Assembly: GCF_030812255.1 (NCBI RefSeq)
Contig: NZ_JAUSSH010000002.1
Location: 248,001 to 312,000 of the forward strand
DNA length: 64,000 bases
Source: Paeniglutamicibacter psychrophenolicus
Lineage (GTDB): Bacteria; Actinomycetota; Actinomycetes; Actinomycetales; Micrococcaceae
Reading direction: 5' to 3'
Shown: piece by piece, positions 60,473 through 64,000 of the stretch
How the letters are laid out: every line of letters begins with the position of its first letter
Numbering within the stretch: position 1 is the stretch's first letter
Notes under the pieces: model-generated
Database searches by the model: none
What the model saw: only the letters and a program-made list of their open reading frames with translations
Told to the model about the DNA's origin: nothing
Made by a program: the position numbers and the translations under genes

Positions 60473-61506
60473 CTAGATGAATAAGTCCTAATCGGTGCCG
60501 AGGATTAGACGGGCCTCCGGTTCATATTGGACCAAAGGCCTTTTAAAATCGGGCGGAGAGTGTTAAGCCTCGTATGTGAACCCAAAACTCAACACTCTCC
60601 TGACCACACTCTACGTCCTACTGACCGACCGTGTCTTGCCGGATTTGGGATATGGCCGGTTGAGCAAACCCGGCCGCAAGGCCGTCCTGAGTGACGCCGA
60701 GCTGCTGTGCCTGGTGGTGGCCCAACACCTCTTGCACAGGCATTCCTCCGAAGCCAGGTGGGTCCGCTATGCGCGCACCCACCTGCAGGGCTTCTTCCCC
60801 GGGATCCCGCAGCAGTCCGGCTACAACAAGCGGGTCAGGGCTGCTGGAACACTGATCAGTGCGGTGATCACCGCCCTGGCCAAGGACACCGAATCCTGGC
60901 ACGAGGTCCTCCGGCTGCTGGATCCCACCCCGGTCCCGTGCGGCACCAGCCGTGAAACCGTCAAGCGCTCCGATCTGGCCGGACACGCCGGCTACGGTTT
61001 CTGCGCCTCGCATTCGCGCTATTTCTGGGGGCTTCCGCCTGTACCTGATCAGCACCCCGGAGGGCATGCCGGTGATTTGGGGACTGGCCAAACCGAAACT
61101 CGGCGAACGCGAAGTCACCGAGGCGTTGCTGCGCCACGACCACCATCTGGTCCGGGATGGGCAGGTCATCCTTGCCGACAAGGGCTTCGCCGGAAAGGAC
61201 TTCGAGCGGTTCATCACCGAGGACCTCGGCGCCAACCTGGTGCGGCCGGACCGCAAGGACGAAAAGCCCCGGTTCGGGAAGTTCGGGGGCATCCGACAGT
61301 GGACCGAGTCCGTCTTTGACACCCTCAAGGGTCAGCTTGGGCTGGAATATCACGGTGCCCGGACCCTCGACGGGCTTTATGCCCGCATCGCTTCAAAGCT
61401 CCTGGCCCTCGCGGCCGGAATCTGGCACAACTGGAATACCAACGCGCCCCGAAAACGGTCCCTGACCGCCTACGGCCACTGAAATGAATACGACTTAATC
61501 ATCTAG
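60473..61506 (+). mobile_element. IS982-family element
   Basis: 1034-bp element, the usual IS982 size. Terminal inverted repeats of 18 bp (left CTAGATGAATAAGTCCTA at 60473-60490, right complement at 61489-61506) agree at 16 positions. It encloses one transposase gene. No clear target duplication is seen. Confidence 0.8.
60576..61482 (+). pseudogene. IS982 transposase with a one-base frameshift
   Basis: Starts at GTG 60576. The first frame gives AELLCLVVAQHLLHRHSSEA and FPGIPQQSGYNKRVRAAG up to SHSRYFWG; the second frame continues GFRLYLISTPEGMPVIWGLA to RKRSLTAYGH. They join at a run of five G (61027-61031). With four G the frame is restored (TGG GGC TTC), so one G was gained in the homopolymer. 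Total would be about 300 residues, normal for IS982. Inactivating mutation, sequencing error or slippage are all possible. Confidence 0.85.
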
Positions 61507-61567
61507 GCGCAAAAAGGATGCGCCTGTAAGATTGAGATAACCATATGGCTACATCCTGCAAAGGGTG

Positions 61568-61596
61568 TAGGCCCGGTACTGGTAATACCGGGCCTA
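61568..61596. terminator. Hairpin downstream of IS982
   Basis: Perfect 11-bp stem TAGGCCCGGTA / TACCGGGCCTA with a 7-nt loop, followed by moderately AT-rich sequence. Possible terminator. Confidence 0.55.
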
Positions 61597-62032
61597 CTGA
61601 TGATTATTCAGTCCTTGACCAAATGGTTGAAATGAACTGTGGAACAGCCACGACCAGCCGGAGTCCCGAAACGACTAAGCCGATGGTTGTGGCTTTTCCC
61701 TTTCCTGCACAGCATTCAGCGCAGCTTGCCCCGTCTTTCTTCACTTATCTCACCCCCTCCCACATCTTCGAATTTCACGCGCAATTCCACTCCTGCTGAG
61801 CCCCCTGCAGACAAGCCGTGAACCAGTACGTCACGCAGCAGGTCCTCATATGGGGGTGGAATGCCACTCCATCAGTTTAGTTGGAGCGGGCCACATCATG
61901 CTCATCAGGAGCGCAACGGAGCGGGCGCAGTGGGTGGCGCGCGTTGCCCGGAGCACGTCTTGTGCTCACGCACTCGTTTGAGTGAATGAGTAATAGATCA
62001 TCTACTCCCCGCGGAATTCCGGGGGTTTCAGG

Positions 62033-62095
62033 GAGTCCTGGGCACTCCATTGCTCGCACCCAGGAACCGGGCGTCCGCTGCGCGGCCGGCTGTTG
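62033..62095. repeat. Direct repeat copy 1
   Basis: 63-bp unit starting GAGTCCTGGG and ending GCGCGGCCGGCTGTTG. It recurs at 62411-62469 with a four-base gap and a few changes; the last 20 bases are identical. Confidence 0.7.
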
Positions 62096-62410
62096 CCTTC
62101 GGCCAAATAGGGCGAGTCGGGCCGGTTCGCCGCCCGTTCCCCGCCCGCTAGACGCTACGCAAGCTTCGGCTTGTAAATAGAGCCGGCCGAACAAGCAAGA
62201 AAGACTTGCGATGATGAGTCTCAGCCGTAGTTCTACCCAGAAGAAAATCGGATTCACCGCCTCACGAAAGGAGAGTCCGTGGGCTTCGCACACGGTTTCG
62301 ATGTCATCAAGGTAATCGGCTGCTAAGACAAACGGATCTATAGGGCTGCATGTTGTCGCGATCTTGCAATCCATGTGTGCGGCGCACCGTGTCCAGCTCA
62401 CCGGAGGGAG

Positions 62411-62469
62411 GAGTCCTGGGTACTCGCTCGCATCCAGGGACCGGGTGTCCGCTGCGCGGCCGGCTGTTG
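62411..62469. repeat. Direct repeat copy 2
   Basis: 59-bp partner of the repeat at 62033-62095, 378 bp further on in the same orientation. Role unknown. Confidence 0.7.
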
Positions 62470-62785
62470 ACCTGATCCGCCTCCGGCGCATCAGGTGCCG
62501 GCCTGCGGCCGTCGCCTTTTTCGGTTGCTGTCCTTCGGAGTTTATGTCCCGACACCAAGGGCACAAGCCCCTTGCTGCGCTGCGGGGCCAGCCCGGCAAA
62601 TTCTGTGTCCGGCGCTGCGCTTATTTCCGGACAAACAATTGGCCGGCCTGCCCTAAAGGGTTGCTGCTCCTTGGTGCTCGGTCCGCTCATTTCATTTCGC
62701 CAGCAACCAAAAAAACGCGGGGGAGAGACAAAGCGCGGGGCTGGTTCCGCGATCCCCCCTCATCCACAGATTGAGGAAAACAACC

Positions 62786-63775
62786 ATGGAAAGCATCGAA
62801 GCAACCACCATGGCCGAGGTCACGGCAGTCGCCATCCACGGAATCGGCTTCATCCCCACTTCGTCGGTGGTTCTCATGCTGACGAACGACAACGGACTGC
62901 TGGCCACCCTGCGCGTGGACGCCCTCCCCAAAGCACCCGCCGAGGAATGGGCACAGCAAATCACCACGTACGTTCAACGCGTGAGTGATGCCTACAGCGT
63001 TATCCTGTTGAGCTTCGAGAACGAAAAGTCCATGACCACCCAGCAGTTCCGCGCGTTGGGCGATACCTTGGCCCGCGCGGGATGCCCCATCAGGAACTCG
63101 GTGCTCATCACCGATGGATGGGTCATGGACTACGACGGCGACTCCACCGACGCGGTGGAATTCTCCACCGTGGCCGAATCCAACGCGGCACTCGCCTTGA
63201 TGGTCAGCACCACCAAGGCCGCCAAGATGGCCGCAGACATCCCGGCCTGCACCACCCCGGCCAGCATCAGCGACCTCGAGAAATTCATCAATGACGCCCG
63301 CCACATGGGCTTCGAGGAGGCCGAAACCCGCACCGTGGTGCGCGGCACGCTGGCCGACATGGTCGGCGGCTACCGCCACAACGGGAGCGTCACCCCCGCG
63401 CACGCCGCATGGCTGGCCGGGATCTGCACCAACAAGAACGTGCGCGACCTGCTGTTCGCCTCGCTGGCCACCACCAGCGACGACGCCGAAACGATTAGCG
63501 CCGTCCTGATGGGGGAGAAAGCACCGGAAGATTGGGAATTCTTCCTCACGGGTGCCGACGCAGTCTATACCGCGCTGGAATTCATCCCCGAAGCCAGCCG
63601 CACCGACCTACTGGCCGGAGTCGGATGGATACGCTGGATCGACGGCAAGGGAAGCGAAGCCATGAAATTCCTGGCCCTCGCACTTGAAGCCGACCCCGAG
63701 CACCGCCTCACCACCCTGTTGATCAAAATGATCAACACCGGCGAACTCCCGAGGTCAGCCAGCACCAAGCGCTAG
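62786..63775 (+). CDS. DUF4192-domain protein
   Basis: 329-residue soluble protein of unknown function. The DUF4192 signature is at the N-terminus: AVAIHGIGFIPTSSVVLMLT then ATLRVDALPKAP, followed by YSVILLSFENEK near 80 and RNSVLITDGWVMDY near 110. The C-terminal part contains tetratricopeptide-like helices (AAWLAGICTNKNVRDLLFAS; VGWIRWIDGKGSEAMKFLAL). The start ATG 62786 has GAGGAAAA upstream; a TTG at 62771 is less likely. DUF4192 proteins occur on actinobacterial chromosomes and, in several copies, on their plasmids. Confidence 0.8.
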   Translation: MESIEATTMAEVTAVAIHGIGFIPTSSVVLMLTNDNGLLATLRVDALPKAPAEEWAQQITTYVQRVSDAYSVILLSFENEKSMTTQQFRALGDTLARAGCPIRNSVLITDGWVMDYDGDSTDAVEFSTVAESNAALALMVSTTKAAKMAADIPACTTPASISDLEKFINDARHMGFEEAETRTVVRGTLADMVGGYRHNGSVTPAHAAWLAGICTNKNVRDLLFASLATTSDDAETISAVLMGEKAPEDWEFFLTGADAVYTALEFIPEASRTDLLAGVGWIRWIDGKGSEAMKFLALALEADPEHRLTTLLIKMINTGELPRSASTKR

Positions 63776-63785
63776 CCCAACCACC

Positions 63786-63827
63786 AGCTAAGTGGGGCGA
63801 CGTTCCAAAACGTCGCCCCACTTAGCT
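63786..63827. terminator. Strong terminator
   Basis: Perfect 17-bp stem AGCTAAGTGGGGCGACG / CGTCGCCCCACTTAGCT with an 8-nt loop, ten bases after the DUF4192 stop. Confidence 0.8.
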
Positions 63828-63856
63828 ACACTCACACCCAAAAGGGAGACCCACAC

Positions 63857-64000
63857 ATGAGCATCGACATGGCCTTTGGCCACCACCCCACGCAGCTCCG
63901 CAATGAATCCCCTTGGGAGCCGCGGCTACAGAATTCGGCGGCGGCCTCCTCCGCAAGCTCCCCCGGCCGCCGCACCAGGGCGCTGCGCGCCCCGGACACC
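63857..64000 (+). CDS. Start of an unidentified gene (runs off window)
   Basis: ATG 63857 with AAAGGGAG upstream and 48 visible codons (MSIDMAFGHHPTQLRNESPW). The visible part is polar and rich in Ala, Ser and Arg, as in a disordered N-terminus. No family can be assigned. Confidence 0.5.
   Translation, partial: MSIDMAFGHHPTQLRNESPWEPRLQNSAAASSASSPGRRTRALRAPDT

Larger units (their letters stand above)
61597..62785. other. Long gap with direct repeats before DUF4192 gene
   Basis: About 1.2 kb. The only open frame of length, on the minus strand at 61877-62599, crosses the repeats and has no similarity I recognise, so I do not call a gene. Pieces such as LDDIETVCEAHGLSFREAV could be a remnant. 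The stretch 62700-62785 probably holds the promoter and leader of the DUF4192 gene. Confidence 0.4.

Noticed and set aside
61877-62599. 240-codon open frame on the minus strand
   Set aside because: It crosses both copies of a direct repeat, has no ribosome binding site and no family similarity; typical of GC-rich non-coding sequence.

Overview
The window is high-GC DNA with actinobacterial gene style (GAGGAG-type ribosome binding sites, GTG starts, ATGA overlaps, IclR/GntR/LAL regulators). The protein families fit a soil Micrococcaceae such as Arthrobacter or Paeniglutamicibacter; that assignment is inference. The left two thirds are catabolic gene clusters. The right third is rich in mobile-element debris, including a KfrA-like plasmid protein remnant and a DUF4192 gene, so this may be a plasmid or a genomic island.

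Layout. 0-4.2 kb: glycine betaine use (Rieske monooxygenase fragment, LysR regulator, BCCT betaine carrier). 4.65-8.3 kb: beta-ketoadipate lower pathway pcaF-pcaI-pcaJ-pcaR behind two adjacent palindromic operators. 8.3-11.5 kb: sarcosine/N-methyl amino acid oxidase, secreted glycerophosphodiesterase with lamin-tail domain, VOC protein. 11.4-16.4 kb: an island bracketed by a 109-bp imperfect direct repeat, holding a decayed Tn3-family transposase and a GntR / DUF1989 / Nramp-like unit with two identical palindromes. 16.4-19.2 kb: D-serine dehydratase and a zinc alcohol dehydrogenase. 19.3-25.1 kb: a leucine/isovalerate-type operon (TetR, carboxyltransferase, biotin carboxylase, MaoC, CitE-like). 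25.2-25.9 kb: higBA toxin-antitoxin pair. 25.9-29.4 kb: acetoacetate module (thiolase, CoA-transferase A/B, IclR). 29.5-40.5 kb: a five-gene ketone carboxylase cluster of the acetophenone carboxylase type with its own LAL activator and a GGGTGG-repeat control region. 40.6-41.1 kb: a deleted second copy of the iclR gene. 41.4-48 kb: unknown gene pair, membrane protein, MFS exporter, Old Yellow Enzyme, frameshifted Nramp-like gene. 48-52 kb: KfrA and YhcG-type nuclease remnants and an IS481-like element with long inverted repeats. 52.3-59.1 kb: amino-acid-type ABC transporter, GntR repressor and two FAD amino acid oxidases. 59.1-61.5 kb: truncated IS110 between two inverted 212-bp MITE-like elements, then a frameshifted IS982 element. 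62.8-64 kb: DUF4192 gene and a partial gene.

How it fits together. Most clusters feed acetyl-CoA: protocatechuate-derived oxoadipate, leucine-derived acyl-CoA and ketones carboxylated to beta-keto acids. The ketone carboxylase lies beside a CoA-transferase/thiolase pair that would take acetoacetate to acetyl-CoA. The betaine genes and the sarcosine oxidase could together demethylate betaine towards glycine. The most interesting candidate system is the aerobic, LAL-controlled Apc-like ketone carboxylase at 32.5-40.4 kb. The DUF1989/Nramp-like/GntR island is second.
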